Shown here: positions 17,962 through 28,232 of the stretch, one piece after another
Layout: each line of letters starts with the position of its first letter
Position numbering within the stretch: position 1 is the first letter of the stretch
Made by a program: the position numbers and the translations under genes
Assembly (NCBI GenBank): GCA_028277445.1
Contig: JANQGG010000055.1
Location: forward strand, 1-64,000
DNA: 64,000 bases
Direction of reading: 5' to 3'
From: Chloroherpetonaceae bacterium
GTDB lineage: Bacteria; Bacteroidota; Chlorobiia; Chlorobiales; Chloroherpetonaceae
Notes under the pieces: model-generated
Database searches by the model: none
What the model saw: the letters and a program-made list of their open reading frames with translations, nothing else
What the model was told of the DNA's origin: nothing

Positions 17962-19422
17962 ATGAGCCACGCTGTTAAATACCCTCTGATTTATGAAATC
18001 AATACCAGAGTTTGGCTCAAAGAATTATCCGATAAATACCAAACCACGATTAACCTTTCCAGCATCCCGATCTCTGAAGTTCAAAAATGGGCCAATTACA
18101 ACTTTAACGCGGTTTGGTTAATGGGAATTTGGTCTGTTGGTTCAAAAGGTCGCCAAATCGCCCAACAGCACGAAGGATTAATCAAAGACTATGCTTCTGC
18201 AAATCCGAATTGGAAACCTGAAGATATTTTATCTTCGCCTTTCGCCATTCAATGCTATGAAATTAACCCTGAAATCGGAACGCTAAACGGGCTTGAAAAA
18301 TTTAAACAACAGCTTCTGGAATATGACATTAAATTAATCCTGGACTTTGTTCCGAATCATACCGCGCTGGATCATGCCTGGGTAACCGAGCGCCCGGATT
18401 ATTACGTGAATATTTCCAAAGAAGTTTATGACCAAGTGCCCGAAAACTATTACCGTGTATCTTCCAATAGTTTTCTGGCTTATGGCCGCGATCCTTACTT
18501 TCCTCCTTGGACCGATACACTTCAATTGAACTATGGCAATCCCGATTTGCAAAGAGCCATTATCGAAGAATTAAAGTCTATCGCAAAATTATGCCATGGG
18601 GTTCGTTGCGATATGGCCATGCTGATGTTAAAGGATATCTATAACCAGGTCTGGGGATGCACAACCGGTGAAATGACGAACGAATTTTGGGATCGCGCGA
18701 TTAAAACCATTAAGCACGACTACCCCGATTTTATCTTTATTGCCGAAGCCTATTGGGATAAAGAATGGGATTTACAACAACTTGGATTTGATTTTACTTA
18801 CGACAAACGTTTTTATGACCGCTTGAAACGCGTGGATATTTCAAGTTTATCCAATCATTTAAAAGCCGACATTGTCTACCAAGAAAAACTCGTTCGGTTT
18901 ATTGAAAATCACGATGAAGAACGTGCGGCCACAAGTATGTTGTCTTTCCAAAAAATAGCCGCAATGGTTTCACTAACCAGCTTAGGTATGCGGCTGATCC
19001 ATGACGGACAAATTGAAGGTCGGAAAATTAAATTACCGGTTCAATTGGTTAATCGCCAATATGAAGAAACCAATGAGGAACTGAAGCTCTTTTATGAAAA
19101 ACTGTTCAGGGTGATGCGGCTTACACCCATCACTCGCGGTAAATTCAGGCTTTTAGAGTTAAATGGCGATGCGGCTGATAGCGTAATTGCATTTGAACGA
19201 ACCAACGGTGTAAAATCGAAACGTTTTATTACGATTGGCAATTTTAGCGCCGAACATCATACGCTTACATTCATGACCGATGCTTTTCAAGACATTCCAA
19301 GTTACGAGCATGTTGATGTCATCAGTACGGAATTAACAAAAAGCCCTCAATTCGATCTCTCTCGAAATAAGCTTACTGTTAGATTAAGGCCTTACGAAGG
19401 TTTGCTATTTGTTACTCACTGA
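17962..19422 (+). CDS. alpha-amylase family (GH13) glycosidase
   Basis: A 486-residue (beta/alpha)8-barrel enzyme of the GH13 clan. The four conserved regions are present: DFVPNHTA (I), GVRCDMAMLM with the nucleophile Asp (II), FIAEAYWD with the acid/base Glu (III), and FIENHDEERA with the transition-state Asp (IV). There is no signal peptide, so it acts in the cytoplasm, probably on glycogen-like or trehalose-type glucans. The WLMGIWSVG and YYRVSSN segments are unlike classic secreted amylases, and exact specificity is not readable. The 3' end overlaps the convergent efflux gene by 7 nt. Confidence 0.87.
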   Translation: MSHAVKYPLIYEINTRVWLKELSDKYQTTINLSSIPISEVQKWANYNFNAVWLMGIWSVGSKGRQIAQQHEGLIKDYASANPNWKPEDILSSPFAIQCYEINPEIGTLNGLEKFKQQLLEYDIKLILDFVPNHTALDHAWVTERPDYYVNISKEVYDQVPENYYRVSSNSFLAYGRDPYFPPWTDTLQLNYGNPDLQRAIIEELKSIAKLCHGVRCDMAMLMLKDIYNQVWGCTTGEMTNEFWDRAIKTIKHDYPDFIFIAEAYWDKEWDLQQLGFDFTYDKRFYDRLKRVDISSLSNHLKADIVYQEKLVRFIENHDEERAATSMLSFQKIAAMVSLTSLGMRLIHDGQIEGRKIKLPVQLVNRQYEETNEELKLFYEKLFRVMRLTPITRGKFRLLELNGDAADSVIAFERTNGVKSKRFITIGNFSAEHHTLTFMTDAFQDIPSYEHVDVISTELTKSPQFDLSRNKLTVRLRPYEGLLFVTH

Positions 19423-21023
19423 ACTTCCAGTTCATCCAACGAATTCAGATTTACATTGATATTTTTTTGCTCAGGTTTGTGATGGTAAATCTCGGATAAC
19501 TCTTCGGGATTTTCTTTCGGCATAAACCAAGACCACACAAAAACGATACAAGAAATCAAGAGTGCAATATAAAACACTTCCCGAATGGAAACCGCCAAAA
19601 GACCGGATACGATGTTTAATTCAATCCCCGGTAAATTCAGTCGATTTAAGGGGTCTAAAATAATGTGAGGTTCATGGTATAGTTTTTCAAGAAACACCGA
19701 AGGGTTGTCATTCATAACATCGCCCAAACCCCTCTGAAAACGTCCGATTTGCAATCCACCTAAAACAGACAACCCCATTGTACCGCCAACGCTTCTAAAC
19801 AATTGAACGGTGCTGGTTGCAGATCCTATGGTTGACTGCGCTACCGAACTTTGAACGGCTATTAATGAACTGGTAGCAATAAAACCCATCCCTAAACCAA
19901 CGACAAGATTGTTGATAAACAATTGCCACCAAGGGGTTTGTAAATCAATCTGGCTCATTAATACCAACCCAAGAACCATAGCAAAACCGCCGGAAACCGA
20001 TATGGTTCTAAACCCAACTTTGTTAAGCAATTTTCCGCAAATTGTTGTCCCGGATACCCATCCAAACGAGATACCTGTCACCACCCTTCCGGAAATACCG
20101 GCTGACTCACCTAAAGCGCCTTGAACAAACAATGGGATAAGATTTGATACCGAAAACAAGGTTGCACCGGCTAAAAAGCCTAAAAACACCGATACATAAA
20201 ACACGTTGTTCTGAAACAATGCCAGCGGTATAATCGGTTCAACGGCTTTTTTTTCATGCCAAACCAACCAAACAATTAAGCTGATGCCCATCAAAAGTGA
20301 TACCCATTGTACATATGTGATTCTGGCCTGACTTATTTCAAGCATTGCAAACAACAGCAAAATCCCACCGGAGGAAAACAGCACGGCGCCTTTATAGTCA
20401 ATGCTGTGTTCCTGTTTTTTATCATCGGATAACTCAAGGGTTGATAGAATTAACCAAAGCGAAAACAAGCCAAGCGGTACATTGACATAAAACGCCCAAC
20501 GCCACGAGAGATTCTCTACAAAAAATGCCCCGATGATTGGTCCGGCAACGCTGGCAATACCCCAAACTGCACTCAGGGCGCTTTGCATTTTCGCACGTTT
20601 TTTTGGGGTGAATAGTAAGCCAAACATGATAAAGCTCATGGTGATCAACCCACCGGCGCCCACGCCCTGAATTCCCCTGAAAATAATAAGCTGCACCATG
20701 CTTTGAGCCATACCGCATAGCATAGACCCAATTAAAAACACAACAATAGCAATCACGATAAAGCGCTTATGGCCATATAAATCGGAGAGCTTTCCATAAA
20801 GCGGCGTTGTAATGGTAGAAGCCAGCATAAAAACAGTGCCTACCCAGGGAAACAAGGATAAGCCGCCAACCGATGAAATGACCGAAGGCATAATGGTGCT
20901 GGTAATCATTCCATCCATGGCTGCCAAAAACATGACAAATAGAATAGCCGTGGTTAGAATCTTTTGGCGAGCCTCTAAAGACAAATCACTTTTCAAAACT
21001 AATTTTTTAAAGGAATCAATCAA
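19416..21023 (-). CDS. MFS multidrug efflux transporter, DHA2 (EmrB/QacA) type
   Basis: A 535-residue proton-driven exporter with about 14 membrane helices, the DHA2 count. It has the motif A region GKLSDLYGHKRF (about 76-87) and the motif C-like WGIASVAGPIIGAFF. The N-terminal helix with MFLAAMDGMITSTIMPSV is typical of EmrB. No EmrA-type membrane-fusion gene is adjacent, so it may pump only across the inner membrane. The predicted start is TTG at 21023, with GGGAG 8-13 nt upstream. Substrate unknown. Confidence 0.88.
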   Translation of the reverse strand: MIDSFKKLVLKSDLSLEARQKILTTAILFVMFLAAMDGMITSTIMPSVISSVGGLSLFPWVGTVFMLASTITTPLYGKLSDLYGHKRFIVIAIVVFLIGSMLCGMAQSMVQLIIFRGIQGVGAGGLITMSFIMFGLLFTPKKRAKMQSALSAVWGIASVAGPIIGAFFVENLSWRWAFYVNVPLGLFSLWLILSTLELSDDKKQEHSIDYKGAVLFSSGGILLLFAMLEISQARITYVQWVSLLMGISLIVWLVWHEKKAVEPIIPLALFQNNVFYVSVFLGFLAGATLFSVSNLIPLFVQGALGESAGISGRVVTGISFGWVSGTTICGKLLNKVGFRTISVSGGFAMVLGLVLMSQIDLQTPWWQLFINNLVVGLGMGFIATSSLIAVQSSVAQSTIGSATSTVQLFRSVGGTMGLSVLGGLQIGRFQRGLGDVMNDNPSVFLEKLYHEPHIILDPLNRLNLPGIELNIVSGLLAVSIREVFYIALLISCIVFVWSWFMPKENPEELSEIYHHKPEQKNINVNLNSLDELEVQ

Positions 21024-21104
21024 TTTGCAGCGCTCCCAATTTTGTATAAGGGACTTATCAAGCTTTTTCTATGCATCATTTTCATTCTTAACTTACAGAT
21101 AGTA

Positions 21105-21386
21105 TTTCCAATCATGGAAAATTACAGTTCCCTGAGCGCTAATTGAGAGGTATGCTGAGCGGAGCCGAAGCATTAACGAAACACTGCCGAACAGAACATT
21201 TAAAATCGGCATTTCGGCTCCGCTCAATGACCGATTTTATTATTGTTACTGCCTGTTTGTTTTTTTGACTATTCACGCCAAAAATTTGCTCTCGCGATGA
21301 TGCACGAGTACAGCTTTAACAAAGGGTTGCAACCCCTTGTTTTCGAAGCCACCTCCGCTAGCGTTGGATAAAACACGTCATACCTA
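21105..21386 (-). repeat. composite intergenic repeat, copy A
   Basis: Read on the minus strand, this copy holds the shared blocks in order. Lead block ATAGGTATGACGTGT (21386-21373). Palindrome 21318-21341, whose two 12-nt arms are complementary at 11 positions. Middle block GAGCAAATTTTTGGCG then GTCAAAAAAACAAAC. A REP-like unit with a perfect 14-bp inverted repeat (21156-21169 with 21213-21226, TGAGCGGAGCCGAA). The end hairpin TTTCC-N6-GGAAA (21105-21120). The middle block also occurs in copy D at 56.3 kb. It contains no plausible gene. Confidence 0.75.
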
Positions 21387-21734
21387 TTTTTATCATTAAC
21401 TCGTGATAACGTTCCGTTAGTCGTTTATCATGTCAATTCTCTCAATCATTGCTTTTTCTGACTTTCCGTTTTACAATCCTAAATCGTATGAACGTCTTAA
21501 CCGTTTAAATCGATTGATTTCTTAACCAATTGCTTCGGAAAGAAACTTTGAAAATACAAAATCATGTGCTTAATCCCCTTTACAGTAGATGCTTTTTTCT
21601 TGCAAAATCCTTTTTATTTCATGATAAATGTTGATAGATTAACGGTTACCAAAAAACGGATGTGCTTTAGATTTGGCTAAGCCTTCATAGAAGAATGGCA
21701 TTCCTGTTATTAAAACGCTTAACGAAAGAATACC
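21387..21734. other. AT-rich intergenic region upstream of dxs
   Basis: No reading frame, tRNA or further repeat block is recognisable in these 348 nt. It must hold the dxs promoter. TTGCAA-N17-GATAAA around 21600-21630 is the nearest sigma70-like match and is weak. Confidence 0.4.
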
Positions 21735-23684
21735 ATGTCATCAAACTCAAATTCTTCTCATAACAAAATCAATTTTGGTAAATACCTCCCCAAAATCAAT
21801 AGTCCTGAAGACCTGCGAAAGTTTGAGCCTTCAGAGCTGCAGGAAATTTCTCAAGAATGTCGGGAGTTTGTCATCGATATGATTTCTCAGAATGGCGGGC
21901 ATTTTGGTTCCACACTGGGTGTTGCCGAATTATCCGTGGCATTACACTATGCCTATAACACGCCTTATGATAAACTCATCTGGGATGTGGGCCATCAGGC
22001 TTACATTCACAAAATTTTGACCGGCCGGCGCGATCTTTTTCACAGCAATCGCAAATACAAAGGAATATCCGGCTTTCCCAAGCGATGCGAAAGCGATTAT
22101 GATGCCTTTGGCGTTGGTCATGCGTCTACCTCAATATCGGCTGCTGCGGGAATGGCTGTAGCCAGAGATCTGAACAACGAAGATTATAAGGTAGTCGCCG
22201 TAATTGGCGACGGTTCTTTGACGGGCGGATTAGCCTTTGAAGGGCTCAATCATTTAGGCCATTTAAAAACTGATGTGACCATTATTTTGAATGACAATTG
22301 CATGTCGATTGATCCGAATGTCGGCGGGCTTAGAAATTACTTAACAGACTTTACAACGAACAGCACTTACAACAAACTTCGCCGCGACATATGGGAAACC
22401 TTATCGCGTTTTGATAACGAAATCGGCTCTACGGCCAGGCGAGTGGTTCGCGGCATTGAAGACGGTTTAAAAGCCGCCCTTACGCCGGGTTCGTTTTTTG
22501 AAGCGCTTGGCTTCCGCTATTTTGGTCCTATAGATGGCCACGATGCCGAGCACTTGGCTAAAATTTTAAGCGAAGTTAAACAATTGCCCCATCCAAAGCT
22601 TCTTCATGTTAGTACCGTAAAAGGTAAAGGCTTCAAACCGGCCGAAGAAAATCAAACCAAATGGCATGCGGCCAGTGGCGCTTTTGATCGCGTAACCGGT
22701 GATGCATCAGCCAAGTCAAAACAATCTTCGCCGCCAAAATACCAGGATGTATTTGGAAAAGCGATGGTGGAGCTGGCTCAGAAAAATAAAGATCTGGTAG
22801 GCATCACAGCCGCGATGCCGTCGGGAACGTCCTTAAGCATGCTTCGTGATTCTCTTCCCGAGCAATTTTATGATGTTGGCATTGCCGAAGGCCATGCCGT
22901 TACATTTGCCGCCGGACTTGCCACCCAGGGATTTCATCCGGTTTGTGCCATTTACTCATCCTTTCTCCAACGTGCGTTTGATCATGTCATCCATGATGTG
23001 GCCTTGCAAAATCTTCCGGTAATTTTCTGTTTGGATCGTGCCGGGTTTGCCGGAGCTGACGGCCCAACGCATCACGGCACGTTTGATCTCTCTTATCTTC
23101 GAATGATTCCGAACATCGCCATCATGGCGCCAATGAACGAACAGGAACTTCGGGACATGCTTTACACTGCTTCGCTCTATAAATCCGGGCCAATTGCCAT
23201 TCGATACCCCAGAGGCAACGCTACGGGAATGGATGTTCGCCAGGATTTTGAAAAAATGGATATTGGAAAAGGCGAGATATTAAAGGATGGCGAAGACATC
23301 GCGATTCTTTCTATCGGCGTGATGAGCAACCACGCATTACAAGCCGCTGACATCCTAAACGCCGAAGGCGCTAATCCTTTGGTTGCCAATATGCGTTTTG
23401 TAAAGCCTCTTGATACCAATCTAATTGATGCCATTTGCGAACGCTTCCCAAGGATTGTAACTATTGAAGAAAATTCCATTGTGGGAGGTTTTGGCAGCGG
23501 CGTGCTTGAATACATTCAATCCAAACAATATCGCAACCAGGTTCTCACACTGGGCATTCCCGATCGCTTTATTAGTCATGGCAGTTCAGGAGAATTGTAC
23601 CAGGAAATTGGATTGGATCCCGCGAGTTTAGCCAAAAAAATCCTGGAGTTTTCACACTCCGAAGACCTTGTTGGTTTGGACTAA
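21735..23684 (+). CDS. dxs: 1-deoxy-D-xylulose-5-phosphate synthase
   Basis: Condenses pyruvate and glyceraldehyde-3-phosphate, the first step of the MEP pathway to isoprenoids (quinones, carotenoids, undecaprenol). The 649 residues have the full DXS layout: thiamine-diphosphate motif GDGSLTGG to NDNCMSID (about 155-195), WDVGHQAYIHKILTGR near residue 80, the pyrimidine domain with DVGIAEGHAVTFAAG and HHGTFDLSYL, and a C-terminal transketolase domain with EENSIVGGFGS. It is monocistronic with a terminator directly after it. DXP also feeds pyridoxal phosphate through PdxJ, encoded at 27.5 kb. Confidence 0.96.
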   Translation: MSSNSNSSHNKINFGKYLPKINSPEDLRKFEPSELQEISQECREFVIDMISQNGGHFGSTLGVAELSVALHYAYNTPYDKLIWDVGHQAYIHKILTGRRDLFHSNRKYKGISGFPKRCESDYDAFGVGHASTSISAAAGMAVARDLNNEDYKVVAVIGDGSLTGGLAFEGLNHLGHLKTDVTIILNDNCMSIDPNVGGLRNYLTDFTTNSTYNKLRRDIWETLSRFDNEIGSTARRVVRGIEDGLKAALTPGSFFEALGFRYFGPIDGHDAEHLAKILSEVKQLPHPKLLHVSTVKGKGFKPAEENQTKWHAASGAFDRVTGDASAKSKQSSPPKYQDVFGKAMVELAQKNKDLVGITAAMPSGTSLSMLRDSLPEQFYDVGIAEGHAVTFAAGLATQGFHPVCAIYSSFLQRAFDHVIHDVALQNLPVIFCLDRAGFAGADGPTHHGTFDLSYLRMIPNIAIMAPMNEQELRDMLYTASLYKSGPIAIRYPRGNATGMDVRQDFEKMDIGKGEILKDGEDIAILSIGVMSNHALQAADILNAEGANPLVANMRFVKPLDTNLIDAICERFPRIVTIEENSIVGGFGSGVLEYIQSKQYRNQVLTLGIPDRFISHGSSGELYQEIGLDPASLAKKILEFSHSEDLVGLD

Positions 23685-23693
23685 TCAAAACAA

Positions 23694-23715
23694 AAAGCCG
23701 GTTTATGCCGGCTTT
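23694..23715 (+). terminator. rho-independent terminator after dxs
   Basis: An 8-bp stem (AAAGCCGG with CCGGCTTT) around a 6-nt loop begins 10 nt after the dxs stop and is followed by CTCATTTTAG. The A-tract before the stem allows use from the minus side by pgpA as well. Confidence 0.75.
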
Positions 23716-23804
23716 CTCATTTTAGATATTTCGATTTGATCTTGCCATTCAAACAGCGCTAGCAGTTACATCTGAAAATCTTCATAACTGTTGGCTGTGT
23801 TTGC

Positions 23805-24287
23805 TTAGATCAGTTTAAACCCGAACTGACTGTAATTGCTGGTTACCCAAAAAATTAAATGGCAACACAGATTCGCATAAATGCCCGCCATAACATCGTC
23901 CATCATAACGCCAAATCCTTTGGGTAATTTCTGCAGCTTATTTATCGGTTCGATTTTTAAAATATCAAATACGCGAAAACTGATAAATGCAATGGATATT
24001 GCCGCAAAGGTTTTAGGTAACATAAATAGCGCAATCCACTGTCCCACCACTTCATCAATGGTTACTTCAGAAGGATCGTGGCCGTAAAATTCTTCAAGTG
24101 TTGTGCTCGCCCAAATACCGAGTATTAAAAACAACACAATCATCGACGCTAAAATTAACGGATCGCTAAAATGCGGTACATACCAATAAATGAGGATTGC
24201 CAGCAAGCTACCGAACGATCCTGACGCAAAAGGGATATAGCCGGTACCAAAACTGGTACCAAAGACTTTTGCAAGGAATATTTTCAT
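23805..24287 (-). CDS. pgpA: phosphatidylglycerophosphatase A
   Basis: Removes the phosphate from phosphatidylglycerol-phosphate to give phosphatidylglycerol in the inner membrane. The 160-residue protein has the PgpA motifs FGTGYIPFASGSFGSL near the N-terminus, TIDEVVGQWIAL in the middle and VMMDDVMAGIYANL, whose acidic residues bind Mg2+. Three to four membrane helices are apparent. It follows pgsA by 8 nt, so two consecutive steps of the pathway are encoded together. Confidence 0.92.
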   Translation of the reverse strand: MKIFLAKVFGTSFGTGYIPFASGSFGSLLAILIYWYVPHFSDPLILASMIVLFLILGIWASTTLEEFYGHDPSEVTIDEVVGQWIALFMLPKTFAAISIAFISFRVFDILKIEPINKLQKLPKGFGVMMDDVMAGIYANLCCHLIFWVTSNYSQFGFKLI

Positions 24288-24295
24288 ACTAAATG

Positions 24296-24919
24296 TTATA
24301 TAATCGCTTTAAGTGATGAATGAAAACTCAGGTAGGCGTCTCGAATGACAGGCCAATTAACAATAACATAAGAAATGCCAGTATAAAATGTAAAAAAGGT
24401 TAAGGCCAACATCATGTAGTCTATCCAAACCGATTCCAACGCATTTTTCATGAGCATGGAAAATGTCGGATCAAAAAAAGCATCTTGTTTTAAAAACATT
24501 AACAGCAAAATGGCATACGCGAATATATTCTGAAAAAAGGTTTTAATCTTTGCAGACTTACTGGTAATAATGGGTTTGTTTTTACGCTCGGCATTGATTC
24601 TTAAGACCGTGACCAAAAAATCACGTGCGGCAATAACCAAAACCATCCAAAGGGCAACATACCCATGAAAAACATAAACCAAAAATGCCGTTGTAATTAA
24701 TATTTTATCGGCTAATGGATCCATAAATGCCCCCCAGCGAGTCACGACGCCATATTTTCTGGCATGATAACCATCATAGAGATCGGTTAATGAGGCGATT
24801 AAAAACACAATAACGCCCCATAATATCATGTATGGATCTTCAGACAAAATCAACCATGCAAACACTGGCGTTAAGAGAATTCGTAATACGGTTAATTGAT
24901 TGGGTAAGGTCATTTGCAT
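24296..24919 (-). CDS. pgsA: CDP-diacylglycerol--glycerol-3-phosphate 3-phosphatidyltransferase
   Basis: Makes phosphatidylglycerol-phosphate from CDP-diacylglycerol and glycerol-3-phosphate. The 207-residue membrane protein carries the CDP-alcohol phosphatidyltransferase signature D-G-x2-A-R-x8-G-x3-D-x3-D, seen as DGYHARKYG then WGAFMDPLADK (about 49-71). The N-terminus TLPNQLTVLRILLTPVFAWL is typical. ATG codons at 24919 and 24913 are both possible starts. It is 67 nt downstream of mutS2 and 8 nt upstream of pgpA. Confidence 0.93.
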   Translation of the reverse strand: MQMTLPNQLTVLRILLTPVFAWLILSEDPYMILWGVIVFLIASLTDLYDGYHARKYGVVTRWGAFMDPLADKILITTAFLVYVFHGYVALWMVLVIAARDFLVTVLRINAERKNKPIITSKSAKIKTFFQNIFAYAILLLMFLKQDAFFDPTFSMLMKNALESVWIDYMMLALTFFTFYTGISYVIVNWPVIRDAYLSFHSSLKAII

Positions 24920-24986
24920 GTTTGATCAGCAATTTTTTTTAGTAACATAATTCTTTTTAAAACGAAATGAAAATATCAAACCCCGC

Positions 24987-27359
24987 TTAAGCCTTTAAAT
25001 TAACGATAGTTACTCCAACGCCGCCTTCATTTAGATTGCCTAAACGAAACGAACCAACTCTAACATCTCGCTTCAAAGCTTCATTGACTTTTTTGCGCAA
25101 AGCGCCTGTTCCTTTTCCATGAATAATTTCAACCTGATTTAGGTGACAAGATAATGCTTTTTCAAAAAAACGATCAATTTCATACAAGGCTTCATCGCCC
25201 GTCTGACCCCTTAAATCCAACTGATGACTTACCGTTGTGTAATCTACATCTCTCTTAACCGAAACCGATACTGAAGCCGATTGGGATTCCGGCTCAGTTT
25301 TACCGCCAACTTTTCGCAGGTTTCTCAATTGCGTCTTCATTCTGAACTGGCCAAACTCCACGCTGGCCTCTTCCCCATGAATATCTTTAATGACGCCCTT
25401 CGTACTGGAATCGAGCAATGTTACCTGATCGCCTGGCTCAAACTGGGAAATTGACTGAGAAGCCACAAGTTCATCCAAAAGCTTCGATTCTTCTTTGGCC
25501 ATTTCCAATCGCTTTTTCTCAATGATTTTACGGCTCTTTTTGGCCGTATCCTGCTTGGCTTCGGAGGATTTGATTTCCTCTAAGAGGTTTTTTACCAGTT
25601 TATCGGCCTGGGCAAGCACATGTTTGTTTTCCTGAATGCCTTTCTTCTTGATCTCTTTACGTTGTTTTTCAGCTTCAGTAACCTTTTGCTTTAGCTCGTC
25701 TTTGAGTTTCTCATTTTCTTTGATCAATTGCCGAACGTTCAGTCGATCTTTTTCAACCGATTGAAACTCGCGGCTTAAATCGGAAATTAATTGTTCCAAA
25801 TTTTGCCGGTTTTCCCCAATCAATGTTTTTGCGTGTTTTAACAATTGGGGCGGGTACTGCATGCGTCGCGCCATTTCCAGAGCAAAACTGTTTCCGGGAA
25901 GTCCGGCAATAAACTGGTAAGTTGGCCGCAAATCGTAGGCATCGTATTGCATAGAGCCATTCATAATCCCTTCCCGTTCATGAGCAAATGCCTTCAACGA
26001 GCCCTGATGCGTGGTAACACAAACCAGAGCCTTGCGCTTTAAAAAGCTTTCCAGAATCGCTGTTGCCAGCGCACCACCTTCTTCGGGATCAGTACCTGAG
26101 CAGATCTCATCGATCAAAACCAGGCTTTGCGCCGAGGCCTCATCCAGAATATGTTTGATGTTGGTTAAATGCGAGCTAAAGGTTGAAAGGTCATTTTCAA
26201 TGGATTGTTCATCGCCGATTTCAACATATATATTATCAAACAAAGGTATAACGCTATCTTCACGACACGGGATCAAAAAAACCTGTTTTAACAATCCCGC
26301 TAAAAGACCAAGAGTTTTCATTGCCACCGATTTTCCACCGGCATTTGGCCCGGTTATAACAAGCACGCGTTTTTGGCTATCCATTTCCACTGTTAGTGGA
26401 ATGGTTTGCTTGTGATGCTTCGTGTTCGAGATCAAAAGCCATAAATGATAGGCGTCATAAAGTTTCAGGGTGTTTTCCCGCGAAATGTTCGGAAGCACAC
26501 AATCCATAGCCAGGGCTAATTTTGCTTTGGCATAAATGGCATCAAACTGCATTAAAATATCCTGATTTAAACGAAGGTTCGGAAGCTCTTTTTGCAGCGC
26601 GTGCGACATTTCCCTTAACAATCGCTCAATTTCCCGGACTTCCTGGATTTCAAGATCGCGTATTTCATTATTGATCGCCAGGGTTTCCGATGGTTCAATA
26701 AAAACCGTTTGACCGGATTGCGAAATATCGTGGATAAATCCCTGGATTTTATATTTGTATTCAACCCGAAATCCCAAAACCAAACGAGAGTTCCGAATGG
26801 TTACGCCGTCATCCATTAAAAGATTGTCTTCGGCATATTTTCGTTGAAGCGACTCCATTTTACGGCGCAGGGCCTCGCGGCTTCGTTGCAACTTTCCCCG
26901 GATATATGCCAACGCATCGCTGGCCGTTGTTTTGATCTCGCCATTATCTTCAACAAGCTGCCGGATCTCATACTGAAGCGTTTTTTCAAACCAAATGGTT
27001 TCGGTCAGTGAATTCAGAAACGGATATATCTCTTTACGGTTGAACACAAACCGCTTGATTTGGCTGGCCGCTTTTAATCCGGCTGAAACGCTCAATAGTT
27101 CTTTGGGTTGAAGAAAATGCGCTTCAACATTGAGTTTTGAAAGGATGGGTCGGGTATCGGGTAAAATTTCGATGGGTAAATCTTCTTCTGCCGCCAAAAG
27201 CGCTTTGCAATCCTGAACTTTGTTTAATTCTTCCTGGAGCTTATCATAATCATTAATGTTGGGTTGATCTCTTAAGGCGTCTCTGCCCATTTCAGACATA
27301 CAAAATCGCTCGGTATAAGCAACAATCTTATCAATTTCTAATTTTTGGTTTAAATCCAT
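24987..27359 (-). CDS. mutS2: endonuclease MutS2
   Basis: A MutS-family ATPase without the mismatch-recognition domain, known to limit recombination and to act in ribosome rescue in Bacillus. Of 790 residues, the clamp/lever region spans about 1-310. The ATPase follows with ITGPNAGGKSVAMKT (Walker A), LIDEICSGTDPEEG (Walker B) and VTTHQGSLKAF. A long coiled coil rich in Lys/Glu (about 515-640) follows, then a KOW-like segment, then the C-terminal Smr nuclease domain (about 710-790) with LDLRG and IHGKGTGALR. All expected parts are present. Confidence 0.95.
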   Translation of the reverse strand: MDLNQKLEIDKIVAYTERFCMSEMGRDALRDQPNINDYDKLQEELNKVQDCKALLAAEEDLPIEILPDTRPILSKLNVEAHFLQPKELLSVSAGLKAASQIKRFVFNRKEIYPFLNSLTETIWFEKTLQYEIRQLVEDNGEIKTTASDALAYIRGKLQRSREALRRKMESLQRKYAEDNLLMDDGVTIRNSRLVLGFRVEYKYKIQGFIHDISQSGQTVFIEPSETLAINNEIRDLEIQEVREIERLLREMSHALQKELPNLRLNQDILMQFDAIYAKAKLALAMDCVLPNISRENTLKLYDAYHLWLLISNTKHHKQTIPLTVEMDSQKRVLVITGPNAGGKSVAMKTLGLLAGLLKQVFLIPCREDSVIPLFDNIYVEIGDEQSIENDLSTFSSHLTNIKHILDEASAQSLVLIDEICSGTDPEEGGALATAILESFLKRKALVCVTTHQGSLKAFAHEREGIMNGSMQYDAYDLRPTYQFIAGLPGNSFALEMARRMQYPPQLLKHAKTLIGENRQNLEQLISDLSREFQSVEKDRLNVRQLIKENEKLKDELKQKVTEAEKQRKEIKKKGIQENKHVLAQADKLVKNLLEEIKSSEAKQDTAKKSRKIIEKKRLEMAKEESKLLDELVASQSISQFEPGDQVTLLDSSTKGVIKDIHGEEASVEFGQFRMKTQLRNLRKVGGKTEPESQSASVSVSVKRDVDYTTVSHQLDLRGQTGDEALYEIDRFFEKALSCHLNQVEIIHGKGTGALRKKVNEALKRDVRVGSFRLGNLNEGGVGVTIVNLKA

Positions 27360-27513
27360 ACGTAAAGCGAATGATTAAAAATCTTATATTATCAATCTTA
27401 TTAAAAACCCATTTGCACGAATAACTCTGGAAAAAGCGTTTATCGAAGCATGATTTTGAAAATTTGCCTGGATAATATATGCTCTTTTAACCAAATTTAA
27501 CTGTTAAGAAGTA

Positions 27514-28224
27514 ATGAAACTTGCTGTAAATATTGACCACATTGCCACTTTAAGAAATGCCAGACTGGCCGAAGAACCCGACCCGGTAACAGCTGCACAT
27601 TTAGCCGAACTTGCCGGCGCTTCAGGAATCGTTTGCCATTTGCGTGAAGATAGGCGGCACATTAAAGATCGCGATTTACAACTTTTGCGCGAAACCATCA
27701 AAACAAAATTGGATCTTGAAATGGCCATGACTCACGAAATGAAGGAGATTGCCATAAAAACAAAACCCGACCTGGTAACTCTTGTTCCTGAAAAACGGGA
27801 GGAATTAACTACTGAAGGCGGTTTGGATGTTATGGGATTTCAGCAAGAACTGCGTGGATTTATCTCGGATTTAAAAGAGGCTGGCATTCCCACAAGTTTG
27901 TTTATTGAACCCACAACCCAGGCCATTACCGTTTCGGCTGAGCTTGGCGCCGATTTTGTTGAGCTGCATACCGGCAAGTATTCCCTTTTAACCAAAGAAA
28001 CTGAAATTGAAGCCGAATTAGAGCGATTGCAAAATGCCGCTCATATCGCAAAAACATTTAATCTAAGGGTTGTTGCCGGTCATGGTTTAAATTACCAAAA
28101 TACACCAGCCATTAAATCCATAAAAGAAATTGAAGAAGTTAGCATTGGCCATGCCTTAATTGCGCGCGCGGCATTGTTTGGCATGGAAAAGGCCGTCAAA
28201 GACATGCTGAAACTCTTAAACTAA
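27514..28224 (+). CDS. pdxJ: pyridoxine 5'-phosphate synthase
   Basis: Condenses 1-deoxy-D-xylulose-5-phosphate with 3-amino-2-oxopropyl phosphate to give pyridoxine 5'-phosphate. The 236-residue TIM barrel begins with [16 protein letters not shown], and has [36 protein letters not shown] and [11 protein letters not shown], all active-site segments. AAGAAG 3 nt before the ATG is a weak ribosome site. It is the first gene of a plus-strand group with the guaD remnant (8 nt gap), rdgB and a roadblock-like gene. Confidence 0.96.
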   Translation: MKLAVNIDHIATLRNARLAEEPDPVTAAHLAELAGASGIVCHLREDRRHIKDRDLQLLRETIKTKLDLEMAMTHEMKEIAIKTKPDLVTLVPEKREELTTEGGLDVMGFQQELRGFISDLKEAGIPTSLFIEPTTQAITVSAELGADFVELHTGKYSLLTKETEIEAELERLQNAAHIAKTFNLRVVAGHGLNYQNTPAIKSIKEIEEVSIGHALIARAALFGMEKAVKDMLKLLN

Positions 28225-28232
28225 ATCTCCTG

